The notes: generated from the sequence alone by a model not told the origin. A DNA stretch of 9,259 nucleotides from an uncultured Phycisphaerae bacterium (GCA_913046275.1 CAJWSE010000041.1:1-9259); one strand, 5' to 3'. Shown: positions 1 to 7,284, numbered from the stretch's first letter. Translations and numbers: made by a program.

Positions 1-114
1 CCAATGTTTAGTGGATTATTTGGATTACAAACCAATGGAATAAGCATGTCCGATTTGCAAACGTTCATTCAAAATTTTTCTATTCCAAAACTCATGTACA
101 TCTACAGCCAATAA
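1..114 (+). CDS. possible C-terminal end of a gene entering from the left (partial, unidentified)
   Basis: The frame beginning at base 1 is open for 37 codons and stops at TAA 112-114; its last residues read KLMYIYSQ. I recognise no family from so short a tail. A second plus frame (from base 2) is also open, ending at TAA 41-43 with residues DYLDYKPME, so the true tail could be that one instead. A minus-strand ATG at 45-47 opens off the edge and is a third possibility. Only chance-level evidence separates these readings. Confidence 0.25.
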   Translation, partial: PMFSGLFGLQTNGISMSDLQTFIQNFSIPKLMYIYSQ

Positions 115-162
115 AATGTAATCCTTTTACTCGAAAAGCGTAAATTTAATTAAACTGCGGCT

Positions 163-1122
163 ATGCCCCGTGCAATGCCACTCTTTTTAATAATTCTAGC
201 TGCTTCTACACTCGCTATTTTTATTGGTTTCCAACAAGAAAAGCGACATATGGATCAGCTACTCTCTTCGACTTCAACCACCGATCAGCTTGAAGGCATA
301 TCGCTGTGTAAGAATCTTTCATTTGAGCAAAAATGTGTCAAATTAGCGACTCTTCTAAAGAATGAAAATGAAGCGTCATATCAAGCGCAAATGTCCATCA
401 TCCGAAGTGCATTTAATGAAAATAAGGTGCTGCAACTATCAAACATGCCACTTCTATTAAATTTCATTGAAGCAGCAAATTACTTCGCTTTTGAAGTGAA
501 CAAGAGTATCTCCCCAGGTTTTCAATTACCCGATTTCAACCTTGCACAACCTTGGATGAAATTCCTCTCCGTTTTGTGCTCTTCAGAAGCAAGTTTAATC
601 TCGTTTGATGAACTCTGTTCAATTCCACCTAGAGACCGCGATGGGAGTGTCTTACTGGCAACGCTAGCCATTGAGAAGAATGCGCCAACTCAAATTGAGC
701 ACCTTCTTACTGATTGGACCGGAGCATATGATGATGATCGAGTCAGCATAGCTATCCTACTTGCTGGACTTAGGAACATTCCATTACCTAAGATTCAATC
801 GGGCAGTGAAAAAACTCTTGCTATTAGTAGAATTATCAATGAAAAGAATTTCAAACTTGCTTGGAGAACCATGCATCGAAGCGATGGTAAAATACATCCG
901 GATATCGCTCTTGCTGGAATGATCGCTGACCCTAATCGCTTTCTCCCCGAACTGATTAAAAGTGCCAAACTAGGTCAATGGCAACATCCTGAACAGCCTA
1001 TCGCAATTGCTTGGGCGATTTATCCAAAAATTGCGGCCTCAATTCCCAAAGAATTTATCATCAATCCTCCATTGAGATTAAAATGGTGGGACTACTTCGC
1101 TTGCGGGCTGCTTCAAGAATGA
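163..1122 (+). CDS. hypothetical protein with N-terminal membrane anchor or signal peptide
   Basis: This 319-residue protein belongs to no family I recognise. Residues about 5-21 form a hydrophobic segment (PLFLIILAASTLAIFIG) after a short start with one Arg, followed by a polar stretch. That suits a signal peptide or a single membrane anchor with the rest outside the cytoplasm. The remainder looks mostly alpha-helical, with several Leu/Ile-rich stretches and a Trp-rich end (KWWDYF), but no repeat or catalytic motif is evident. Four Cys lie between residues 49 and 152. The start is uncertain: no clear Shine-Dalgarno precedes ATG 163, and Met5 (base 175) is an alternative just before the hydrophobic segment. 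It ends 13 bases before the thioesterase, whose ribosome-binding site begins right at its stop codon, so the two are probably co-transcribed. It is likely a real gene, since it fills the space without competing frames. Confidence 0.75.
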   Translation: MPRAMPLFLIILAASTLAIFIGFQQEKRHMDQLLSSTSTTDQLEGISLCKNLSFEQKCVKLATLLKNENEASYQAQMSIIRSAFNENKVLQLSNMPLLLNFIEAANYFAFEVNKSISPGFQLPDFNLAQPWMKFLSVLCSSEASLISFDELCSIPPRDRDGSVLLATLAIEKNAPTQIEHLLTDWTGAYDDDRVSIAILLAGLRNIPLPKIQSGSEKTLAISRIINEKNFKLAWRTMHRSDGKIHPDIALAGMIADPNRFLPELIKSAKLGQWQHPEQPIAIAWAIYPKIAASIPKEFIINPPLRLKWWDYFACGLLQE

Positions 1123-1135
1123 GGAAGATACAACT

Positions 1136-1531
1136 ATGAATCAATCAATTGCACTCAGTGTTGTCATGATGCCCAGAGACTCGAACGCGTATGGAACGAT
1201 CTTCGGTGGCATTATTCTCTCCTATATTGACCAAGCGGGGTTCATCGAGGCCAGAAAGCATGGCAACCATCGATGGGTAACTGTTACGATTGAAAAAGTT
1301 GATTTTAAAAAACCAGTTTTTGTCGGAGATGTCGTCCGCTTTTTTACAAGTACTTTAAAAACTGGTTCATCCTCCGTCACAACGGAAATCACTGTTGAAG
1401 CTGAACGATTCGATACTGCTAATAAAATTGAGGTTACAAAAGCAGTCATGACCATGGTAAGTGTTAATGAGGATGGCAAAGCGATTCCATTTTCTTCGCC
1501 ACCAAGTATTCAAACAAAGGATATTAAATGA
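1136..1531 (+). CDS. acyl-CoA thioesterase, YciA-like hotdog-fold protein
   Basis: This 131-residue single hotdog-domain protein is predicted to hydrolyse acyl-CoA thioesters in the cytoplasm. The N-terminal half carries the YciA/cytosolic acyl-CoA hydrolase signature: MPRDSNAYGTIFGG (residues 12-25), then a helix with the expected catalytic Asp32 (SYIDQAG). The beta strands that follow include VTVTIEKVDFKKPVFVGDVV, the typical 'F..PV.VGD' block. Length matches the single-domain family. The start is well supported: GAGGAAG at 1121-1127 lies 8 bases before ATG 1136. Its last codons overlap the purN start by ATGA (1528-1531), which implies translational coupling. Substrate chain length cannot be read from sequence; YciA enzymes are generally broad-range. 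A functional link to purine synthesis is not obvious, so the coupling may only reflect operon packing. Confidence 0.88.
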   Translation: MNQSIALSVVMMPRDSNAYGTIFGGIILSYIDQAGFIEARKHGNHRWVTVTIEKVDFKKPVFVGDVVRFFTSTLKTGSSSVTTEITVEAERFDTANKIEVTKAVMTMVSVNEDGKAIPFSSPPSIQTKDIK

Positions 1532-2112
1532 CAAACACGCTTGCTGTGTTATTCAGTGGCGGTGGCAGAACGGCAATCAATCTACTTGATAAGATTGAAT
1601 GTGGTAATCTTGATGCAAAAATTGTTTTAGCGATTGCGTCAAAGCCAAATATTACGGGGATAGCTCGATTGCAAAATCGTGGTATTAAAGTTTATATCGC
1701 AGAAAATACAAACAAAAATTCAAAAGAAGGCGATGAGCGTGTTCGCTATCTATTGAACGATACTCAACCAGATATCATTTGTTTATGTGGTTACCTGCGC
1801 TTACTCTCTTTAGAAAGCTGGATGCAGTCAAGGGTGTTGAATATCCATCCGTCACTTCTACCTAAATATGGCGGTAAAGGAATGTATGGGATGCGAGTGC
1901 ATCAAGCCGTACTAGACAATAATGAAATTGAAAGCGGCTGTACTGTCCACTATGTTGATGAAAAATATGACCATGGTCCGCATATCATCCAACGATCCTG
2001 CCCCGTTTTGCATTCTGATACAGCTCAAGATCTTGCCGATCGCGTATTCAATATTGAATGTGACGCATACCCCGAAGCAATTAGAGCAGTAGGATCAAAA
2101 CTCCGGGTATGA
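1528..2112 (+). CDS. purN: phosphoribosylglycinamide formyltransferase
   Basis: This 194-residue cytoplasmic enzyme transfers a formyl group from 10-formyltetrahydrofolate to GAR, the third step of de novo IMP synthesis. The N-terminal phosphate-binding loop reads LFSGGGRTAINLL (residues 8-20), a variant of the usual SGxGSN loop. The catalytic set is present: Asn105 and His107 in LNIHPSLLPKY, then the family signature from GCTVHYVDEKYDHGP with catalytic Asp148. Length is normal for PurN (about 190-215). The start overlaps the upstream thioesterase stop as ATGA, and no separate ribosome-binding site is needed if translation is coupled. Other formyltransferases of the fold, such as Fmt or PurU, carry extra domains that are absent here. 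No other purine gene is adjacent, so it is not in a pur cluster. Confidence 0.93.
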   Translation: MTNTLAVLFSGGGRTAINLLDKIECGNLDAKIVLAIASKPNITGIARLQNRGIKVYIAENTNKNSKEGDERVRYLLNDTQPDIICLCGYLRLLSLESWMQSRVLNIHPSLLPKYGGKGMYGMRVHQAVLDNNEIESGCTVHYVDEKYDHGPHIIQRSCPVLHSDTAQDLADRVFNIECDAYPEAIRAVGSKLRV

Positions 2113-2122
2113 TGCTAATCAT

Positions 2123-2980
2123 ATGAGCGATTCAAAGAAATCAAGACCTTTCCTTAGTGGCCTCGCCGTTCTACTTCCTTCGGTACTCACGCTGTGGCTA
2201 CTCGTTAAAGCGTATCAATTCATTGATTCCGCAATAGCCGAGCCCATAAATACTGGAATCCGCTCAGCTTTTATTCATATTCCAAAATATTTTCCAAAAT
2301 TAGCAGACTCATTTTCAATAGGACCAGATGATGAGATTCTTAACACTGCCATTCTAGAAGCAAATATTCAACCTAACGATACATCGCAAATTCAAGATCT
2401 ATCTAATACGATTTTTACTGAAGCAGTAAATACGTGGTGGACAGAACACCCATGGATGAATTTGCTTGGCCTGCTTGTCGCAGCAATCATTGTTTACATG
2501 GCAGGTCGGCTGGTTGGCGGTTTTATTGGGCGTTCAATTTACAAAAGAATCGAAAAACTCATGGTAGCAGTGCCGATTATCAGTAAGGTCTACCCCTATA
2601 TCAAGCAACTCGTTGATTTCCTTATAAGGGATAGCGACAAGCCTAAATTCAGCAGAGTCGTTGCAGTCGAATATCCAAGAAAAGGAATTTGGTCTGTTGG
2701 CTTCATGACTGGTGATTCTTTAAGATCAATACAAGAGCAACTCCCAGATTCAATCACTGTTTTCATTCCAAGTTCACCAACACCTTTTACCGGCTACACA
2801 ATAACGGTCCCTAGGAAAGATACAATTGATTTACCTATCTCCGTAGAAGAAGCTATTCGTTTTGCAGTCAGTGGCGGCGTGCTTATCCCGGATCATCAAA
2901 ATAAAATTGACATAAATCAACTCTCAGAACCTGCTAAAATAGAAAACAACCCTGATTTAGGGCATGAATCTAAAGACTAG
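2123..2980 (+). CDS. DUF502 family inner-membrane protein
   Basis: This 285-residue membrane protein has the DUF502 layout. TM1 lies at about residues 10-31 (GLAVLLPSVLTLWLLVKAY) and TM2 at about 113-136 (NLLGLLVAAIIVYMAGRLVG). A conserved soluble C-terminal domain follows, containing VPIISKVYPYIKQ, VEYPRKGIWSVGF and FIPSSPTPFTGY, all blocks I associate with DUF502. The molecular function is unknown. The segment between the two membrane helices is about 80 residues, longer than I recall for compact DUF502 members (around 200 residues in total), and holds Pro-rich and acidic stretches. A short acidic tail follows the domain. It begins 10 bases after purN and ends 9 bases before hpf, so it is probably in the same transcript. 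No strong Shine-Dalgarno precedes ATG 2123. Confidence 0.88.
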   Translation: MSDSKKSRPFLSGLAVLLPSVLTLWLLVKAYQFIDSAIAEPINTGIRSAFIHIPKYFPKLADSFSIGPDDEILNTAILEANIQPNDTSQIQDLSNTIFTEAVNTWWTEHPWMNLLGLLVAAIIVYMAGRLVGGFIGRSIYKRIEKLMVAVPIISKVYPYIKQLVDFLIRDSDKPKFSRVVAVEYPRKGIWSVGFMTGDSLRSIQEQLPDSITVFIPSSPTPFTGYTITVPRKDTIDLPISVEEAIRFAVSGGVLIPDHQNKIDINQLSEPAKIENNPDLGHESKD

Positions 2981-2989
2981 AAAAAGATT

Positions 2990-3289
2990 ATGCAGATAAA
3001 TATCACAAGTAAGCACCTAGACATGACTTCGTCGATTGAACAGTACATTCAAGCAAAATCTAGTAAATTGACACGTTTCTACGACAAGATAAAACAAATC
3101 GACGTCAAAATTGAAAAAACAACCCATGGCTTCATTGCGGAAATTTTGACGGATATTGAACACTATGACGATATCATTTCAAATAGTGAGGATGATGATT
3201 TGTACGCTGCAATTGATTTGTGCGTCGATCGCAGTGTTCGCCAACTAACCGACCTAAAAAACCGTATTAAAGATCACCATAAAAATTAA
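2990..3289 (+). CDS. hpf: ribosome hibernation promoting factor, short form (HPF/RaiA family)
   Basis: This 99-residue protein has a single S30AE/HPF domain. It should bind the small ribosomal subunit in the decoding region and inactivate ribosomes in slow growth or starvation. It opens with MQINITSKHLDMTSSIEQYI, the usual first strand and helix of the family (compare 'I.GrhievT.al..yv'). It continues with KLTRFYDKI, the strand IDVKIEKTTHGFIAEI, and the C-terminal helix DLYAAIDLCVDRSVRQLTDLKNRI ending in a basic-His tail. The C-terminal dimerisation domain of long HPF is missing, so this is the short type. It is followed 19 bases later by the EIIA-like gene; hpf next to ptsN-type genes is a recurrent arrangement (rpoN-hpf-ptsN in proteobacteria). 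No rpoN is visible here. Confidence 0.9.
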   Translation: MQINITSKHLDMTSSIEQYIQAKSSKLTRFYDKIKQIDVKIEKTTHGFIAEILTDIEHYDDIISNSEDDDLYAAIDLCVDRSVRQLTDLKNRIKDHHKN

Positions 3290-3308
3290 TGGTATTGGAG
3301 TACCCACG

Positions 3309-3779
3309 ATGAAACTAATGGACATCGTCGTCAAAGACGCAATCATTCCAGAACTCAAAGCAAATAATCGTGATGGCGTTATTACCGAAATGGTAGAAGC
3401 CCTTGCACATGCTAGCTGCATCACTGAAAATCAAAAAAGTGAATTTACAAAAGCTATCATCCGACGAGAAAACAAAGGCTCCACTGGTTTTGGTCATGGC
3501 GTAGCTGTGCCTCATGTAAAGCATGCTGACATAAAAACAATGCATATTGCGATTGGAAATAGCGCTAAGGGGATTGATTTTAAAGCGCTTGATCGTGAGC
3601 CCGTGCACTCAGTTATGCTACTTCTTAGCCCAGAAGATCAACCAGAGAATCACCTTGATGCGATGGAAGCTATTTTCAGTAGTTTGAGCCAAGATACATT
3701 TAGGCGATTCTTACGTCAGGCCAAATCGCCCGAAGATGTCTTAACGCTTCTGGGCGAAACAGACAGCGCAGCTCGTTAG
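3309..3779 (+). CDS. PTS EIIA type-2 domain protein (PtsN/fructose-mannitol class)
   Basis: This 156-residue single-domain cytoplasmic EIIA accepts phosphate from HPr on a His. The active-site block GSTGFGHGVAVPH (residues 57-69) ends in the phosphorylatable His69, preceded by the family's RREN. The helix ENHLDAMEAIFSSLSQDTFRR and the C-terminal ED.LTLL pattern are also typical. It has no EIIB or EIIC domain, and none is encoded nearby, so a regulatory PtsN-like role is more likely than sugar uptake. GGAG at 3297-3300, 8 bases before ATG 3309, supports the start. Lying between hpf and an HPr gene, it forms an apparent regulatory phosphorelay set. The HPr gene follows after 71 bases. I leave the symbol blank because ptsN and fruA-type EIIA cannot be told apart with certainty. 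Confidence 0.88.
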   Translation: MKLMDIVVKDAIIPELKANNRDGVITEMVEALAHASCITENQKSEFTKAIIRRENKGSTGFGHGVAVPHVKHADIKTMHIAIGNSAKGIDFKALDREPVHSVMLLLSPEDQPENHLDAMEAIFSSLSQDTFRRFLRQAKSPEDVLTLLGETDSAAR

Positions 3780-3850
3780 TTCGTTTGACCAAATCTACCA
3801 ATATTCGGTGCCAATAAACTGGCTCTTACACTATTCGACCCAATACAATT

Positions 3851-4123
3851 ATGGCATTATCTTCTACAACTGTAACCATCAAAAATCGCCTAGGGATGCA
3901 TGCACGCCCAGCGATGCTTTTTGCTGAAGTTGCTGGAAAGTTTAATGCCTCTATCACTGTTGGCCATTCTAAATCAGAACAAGTAGATGCAAAATCAATA
4001 ATGCAAATCATGATGCTTGCCGCAACCGAGGGCACTATTCTAACCATAGAAGCAGACGGTGACGACGCGAATGATGCATTAGCTAAGCTAACTGAACTTG
4101 TCTCTGCGGGTTTTAACGAATAA
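3851..4123 (+). CDS. ptsH: HPr phosphocarrier protein
   Basis: This 90-residue HPr carries phosphate from enzyme I to EIIA proteins. The active-site block NRLGMHARPAMLF (residues 12-24) contains phosphorylatable His17 followed by Arg19 and Pro20. The second block, DAKSIMQIMMLAA (46-58), contains Ser49, which aligns with the regulatory Ser46 of Firmicute HPr that is the target of HPr kinase/phosphorylase. This kept Ser with the SIM context suggests, but does not prove, Ser phosphorylation. Length is normal. No clear Shine-Dalgarno precedes ATG 3851, and an internal start is unlikely because residues 3-11 form the expected first strand (TTVTIKN). The 71-base gap after the EIIA gene holds no promoter I would defend. 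Its stop (4121-4123) is immediately followed by the gpsA stop on the other strand. Confidence 0.92.
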   Translation: MALSSTTVTIKNRLGMHARPAMLFAEVAGKFNASITVGHSKSEQVDAKSIMQIMMLAATEGTILTIEADGDDANDALAKLTELVSAGFNE

Positions 4124-5125
4124 TTACGACCCTAATTGCTCTGCACGTAAATCTCTATTCATAAGTGCAAGAATAGCGTTTTGAATGGGCAAGTTTTCAA
4201 ATAAAACACGATACATCATTGATGAAATTGGCATTTCTACTTCATAAAATTCTGAGAGAGATTTTACAGCTTTTGTTGTCGGCACGCCTTCAACTACTGA
4301 GCCCATTGTTTCTATAACCATCTCTAATGCCTCCCCATTACCCAAACGTTCTCCGCATGTTCTATTCCGACCATGCGGGCTAAAACACGTTGTTGCTAAA
4401 TCACCCACACCTGCGATTCCAAAAAAAGTTTCTAGTTGCGCACCCATTGCGACACCGAGCCGAGAAATTTCAGCCAAACCTCGAGCAAGCATCGCAGATT
4501 TTGCATTATCCCCAAGCTGCATTCCATCACAAATACCTGCAGCAAGCGCTATCACATTCTTTAATGCACCAGATAGTTCTACTCCAAGCGGATCGCCATG
4601 TGTATAAATGCGCAGCCAAGGCACGTCAAATAAATCTTGCATCATCGCGGCGACTTCTGGATTTGAAGAACTTGATACCATTGCGGCAGGCCGTTGTCTA
4701 GCCAATTCCGTAGCAATTGTGGGCCCAGATAAAACACAAGTAGCATGCTGATCGCCTAATATGCCCTCAATAATTTGCGAAGGCAATAAATTGCTTTTAA
4801 TTTCAATTCCCTTAGCAACACAGCCTATTGGTATGCATTCTGGAACAAAGGGCGAGAGACTTTCCCAAGTAGTTTGTATAAATTGAGTTGGGATAGCGTT
4901 AATTGCAACATCTACCCCGTCAAGTGCTCTTGCTCGATCAGCTGTCACAAGTACATTCTCATTCAGTATAAAATCTGGCAATCGAGTGGATTTACGAGAT
5001 ATTTCTAGAGAGTTAACGCTCTCCACGAATGGACCCCAAACTCGAACCTCAAGGCCTCTGCAAACAAGCGCATCTGCAAGCACGAGGCCCATTTGACCAT
5101 CTCCAATTACTGTTACTGCTGTCAT
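4124..5125 (-). CDS. gpsA: NAD(P)-dependent glycerol-3-phosphate dehydrogenase
   Basis: This 333-residue cytoplasmic enzyme reduces dihydroxyacetone phosphate to sn-glycerol-3-phosphate for phospholipid synthesis. The N-terminal Rossmann motif VIGDGQMG (residues 6-13) keeps GxGxxG, though its GDGQMG differs from the commoner GGGSWG. Also visible are AKGIE with Lys105, VLSGPTIATELA (131-142), the catalytic Lys189 in ELSGALKNVIALAAG, GIAGVGDLATTC with Asp242, and the substrate-binding GRNR (252-255, usually SRNR). VVEGVPTTKAV (278-288) is the usual C-terminal block. Length is typical. A minus-strand AGGA about 6 bases before ATG 5125 supports the start. It is convergent with HPr with zero bases between stops, and divergent from the P-type ATPase gene. 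It stands alone on its strand, so it probably has its own promoter in 5126-5241. Confidence 0.95.
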   Translation of the reverse strand: MTAVTVIGDGQMGLVLADALVCRGLEVRVWGPFVESVNSLEISRKSTRLPDFILNENVLVTADRARALDGVDVAINAIPTQFIQTTWESLSPFVPECIPIGCVAKGIEIKSNLLPSQIIEGILGDQHATCVLSGPTIATELARQRPAAMVSSSSNPEVAAMMQDLFDVPWLRIYTHGDPLGVELSGALKNVIALAAGICDGMQLGDNAKSAMLARGLAEISRLGVAMGAQLETFFGIAGVGDLATTCFSPHGRNRTCGERLGNGEALEMVIETMGSVVEGVPTTKAVKSLSEFYEVEMPISSMMYRVLFENLPIQNAILALMNRDLRAEQLGS

Positions 5126-5204
5126 AGTGATCCTACTTTCAATTGAGGGGGATATCTCATAAGATTACGCAAATCCTAACCGAACAATACCAGCTGAAAC
5201 TGCC

Positions 5205-5230
5205 TATAGTAAGGAAGAATCTTTGAGGAG
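5205..5230 (+). promoter_or_regulatory. candidate -10 element and ribosome-binding site for the P-type ATPase gene
   Basis: In the 116-base divergent gap between gpsA and the pump gene, TATAGT (5205-5210) is a good -10 match on the plus strand. The sequence 17 bases upstream (GAACAA) is a poor -35. GAGGAG at 5225-5230 is a strong Shine-Dalgarno but sits 11 bases from ATG 5242, rather long. No clear inverted repeat typical of a metal-sensor operator was seen by eye in the gap. Confidence 0.3.
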
Positions 5231-5241
5231 TTTTAAATACC

Positions 5242-7284
5242 ATGTCTGAAATCTCAGCTTCTGAGCCAAATATAGCTCTCAACAGCTCAAATACTACGAA
5301 AATTGAACTTCAAAGTAGTGACTTTGATGGCGCCCGACGACTAGAACGTCGTTTACTCATAGCGCTTAGCGGCGGCGTATTACTTGCTGTTTCTTGGATT
5401 GGGTACTTATTAGGTGCGCATACACTAGTTGCAGAAATTCCTGCCGCCATTGGTGCGATTATTTTGGTTATCCCACTCCTTTCTGGTGCATGGAGTGAAA
5501 TCAAAACGGGTAAACCATCAAGTGACGCACTTGCATCACTTGCTGTTATGGCCGCCCTTTCGGCTGGAATGTATCTCGCAGCTGGCTTCCTCGCACTCTT
5601 CCTCTGGATGGCAAACTTGATTCTTAGCCGCACGGCGTGGGGGGCGCAACGAGCAATCCGAGATCTTGTTGATTTGACTCCCGGAATGGCTCGAATTATA
5701 GAACATGACATTGAGCGCGAAGCACCTTTGAAAGAAGTGGCGCTTGGAATGATTATCCGAGTTCGACCTGGAGAAAACTTACCTGCTGACGGCATAATCA
5801 TTTCTGGTCATTCAGATATCAATCAAGCATCTCTCACTGGTGAAGCCGTTCCTGTTGAAGCTCAAGACGGCACAACAGTATATGCAGGCACTACAAATCT
5901 AACTGGTCAAATAGATGTTCGAGTGACTGCCGTTGCTGCAGAAACAACCATTGGTAAAGTCGAATCGCTTATTCGTGAAGCGGAGTCAACTCGTACTCAA
6001 CGCCAAGAACTCATCGAACAACTTGCCTCTTATTACTTCTCGATTGTTGTTATGATTGCTGCAGTCGTTTGGTTCTTTACAAGCCGAAGCGCTGATGAAG
6101 CGATTCGTGGTGCCGCTGCTGTAAGAGCAATTACTGTACTCGTAGTCACGTGCCCAGGCGGACTGCTTATTGCCCATCCCACGGCAATGGTTGCTGCATT
6201 TGCGGCGGCTGCACGATTAGGCATAATGATTAAACACACGATGACACTTGAATCTGCCGCAGGGGTTGACACTGTGATTATGGATAAGACAGGGACCTTG
6301 ACAACCGGCAAATTTGCCGTAAGTCGACTTGCGCCAGCAGAAGGAGTCGCAGGTGCTGTTTTACTTCAAGCTGCTGCAGACGCAGAGCAGCACTCCAATC
6401 ATCCACTTGCAAAATCAATTCTAGAAACCGCGACCCAGGCGAATATAACACCAGGAGCTGTTGAAAAATATGAAGAAGTCCATGGTCGAGGCGTTATTGC
6501 TCACACAAGCACTGCTGACATTTATGCTGGAAGAGGAGCCTGGATTGAGTCATTAAATGCATCTGTTACAAAAAATATCAAAGTCGTTTCCGAAAAAATT
6601 GAAGGTATGTCAAGTGTTCATATCATGCGAGGAAAAGAATACTTAGGCGCAGTCGGACTTGAGGACAAACTTCGGCCTCATGCCGCTGAAGCTGTAGAAA
6701 ATATGCGTAGAAATGGTGTTCGAAGAGTTTCCATTTTCACAGGTGATCGCCTTGATGTTGCAAAACGCGTTGCACAATCTGTGGGTGTTGATTCAATTGA
6801 AGCTGAATGCTTACCTGAAGAAAAACATGAAGAATTAAAATACCTTATAAGTCGTGGGCATAGTACGCTTGTTGTTGGAGACGGAATAAATGATGGGCCT
6901 ATTCTGGCGACAGCAGATGTAGGAGTGGCGATGGGATTAAGTGGTTCAGATATTGCCACAAACTCTGCAGGCGTTGCCTTGATGAATGACGATTTACGGA
7001 ATATCCCGTTCTTAATTTCACTCGCAAGAAAAACTAAGAGCATCATCGGGCAAAATATTGGTGCTTCACTATTGCTAGCAATTATTGGTCTAGCACTCGC
7101 AGCGACAGGCAATATTAATATCTGGGTTACCCCCTTCTATTATGCTCTTGGCTACATCATTGTTATCGCAAACAGCCTTCGACTCATCAGATTTGGTGAA
7201 GAATTCACTTCGGTTGTTGAATCACAGCGACGAATGGAGGAATCTCGAGTTGCAAAACCCATTCGACAAATTGCGAGTATATAG
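5242..7284 (+). CDS. P1B-like heavy-metal P-type ATPase with atypical CPG metal site
   Basis: This 680-residue inner-membrane ATP-driven cation pump has the P1B architecture. Two helices (about 38-58 and 63-83) precede the core pair (about 95-130), then come the actuator TGEAVP (199-204), TM5 (264-280) and TM6 with TCPGGLLIAHP (303-313). Next come the phosphorylation motif DKTGTLTTGK with Asp348, the P1B-specific HP in SNHPLA (His387-Pro388), TGD (500-502), the hinge GDGINDGP (546-553) and two C-terminal helices (about 607-656). All catalytic residues for phosphorylation are present, so it should be an active ATPase. The usual Cys-Pro-Cys in TM6 is Cys304-Pro305-Gly306. There is no N-terminal HMA domain or Cys/His-rich tail, only about 35 polar residues. 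The C-terminal helices lack the Asp (TM8) and Lys (TM7) I expect in Zn/Cd/Pb pumps and the Met/Ser pattern of Cu pumps. Substrate is therefore unassigned. Confidence 0.9.
   Translation: MSEISASEPNIALNSSNTTKIELQSSDFDGARRLERRLLIALSGGVLLAVSWIGYLLGAHTLVAEIPAAIGAIILVIPLLSGAWSEIKTGKPSSDALASLAVMAALSAGMYLAAGFLALFLWMANLILSRTAWGAQRAIRDLVDLTPGMARIIEHDIEREAPLKEVALGMIIRVRPGENLPADGIIISGHSDINQASLTGEAVPVEAQDGTTVYAGTTNLTGQIDVRVTAVAAETTIGKVESLIREAESTRTQRQELIEQLASYYFSIVVMIAAVVWFFTSRSADEAIRGAAAVRAITVLVVTCPGGLLIAHPTAMVAAFAAAARLGIMIKHTMTLESAAGVDTVIMDKTGTLTTGKFAVSRLAPAEGVAGAVLLQAAADAEQHSNHPLAKSILETATQANITPGAVEKYEEVHGRGVIAHTSTADIYAGRGAWIESLNASVTKNIKVVSEKIEGMSSVHIMRGKEYLGAVGLEDKLRPHAAEAVENMRRNGVRRVSIFTGDRLDVAKRVAQSVGVDSIEAECLPEEKHEELKYLISRGHSTLVVGDGINDGPILATADVGVAMGLSGSDIATNSAGVALMNDDLRNIPFLISLARKTKSIIGQNIGASLLLAIIGLALAATGNINIWVTPFYYALGYIIVIANSLRLIRFGEEFTSVVESQRRMEESRVAKPIRQIASI

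Noticed and set aside
115..162. Possible promoter for the seven-gene run (TTTACT at 126-131 with AT-rich sequence after it)
   Set aside because: No hexamer at 16-18 bases spacing resembles TATAAT well enough; the stretch is simply AT-rich.
1222..1479. Minus-strand open frame opposite the thioesterase
   Set aside because: It is fully covered by the well-supported hotdog gene and its translation shows no family features.
3780..3850. Possible internal promoter before HPr (TTGACC at 3785-3790, TACAAT at 3844-3849)
   Set aside because: The spacing between the two elements is far too long, and TACAAT directly before the ATG would place transcription start inside the gene.
5310..5801. Long open frame on the minus strand within the pump gene, with similar ones at 6033-6311 and 6678-7112
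   Set aside because: They lie opposite the strongly supported P-type ATPase frame, are rich in Ser/Ala/Arg with no motifs, and have no ribosome-binding site. They are reverse-frame shadows.
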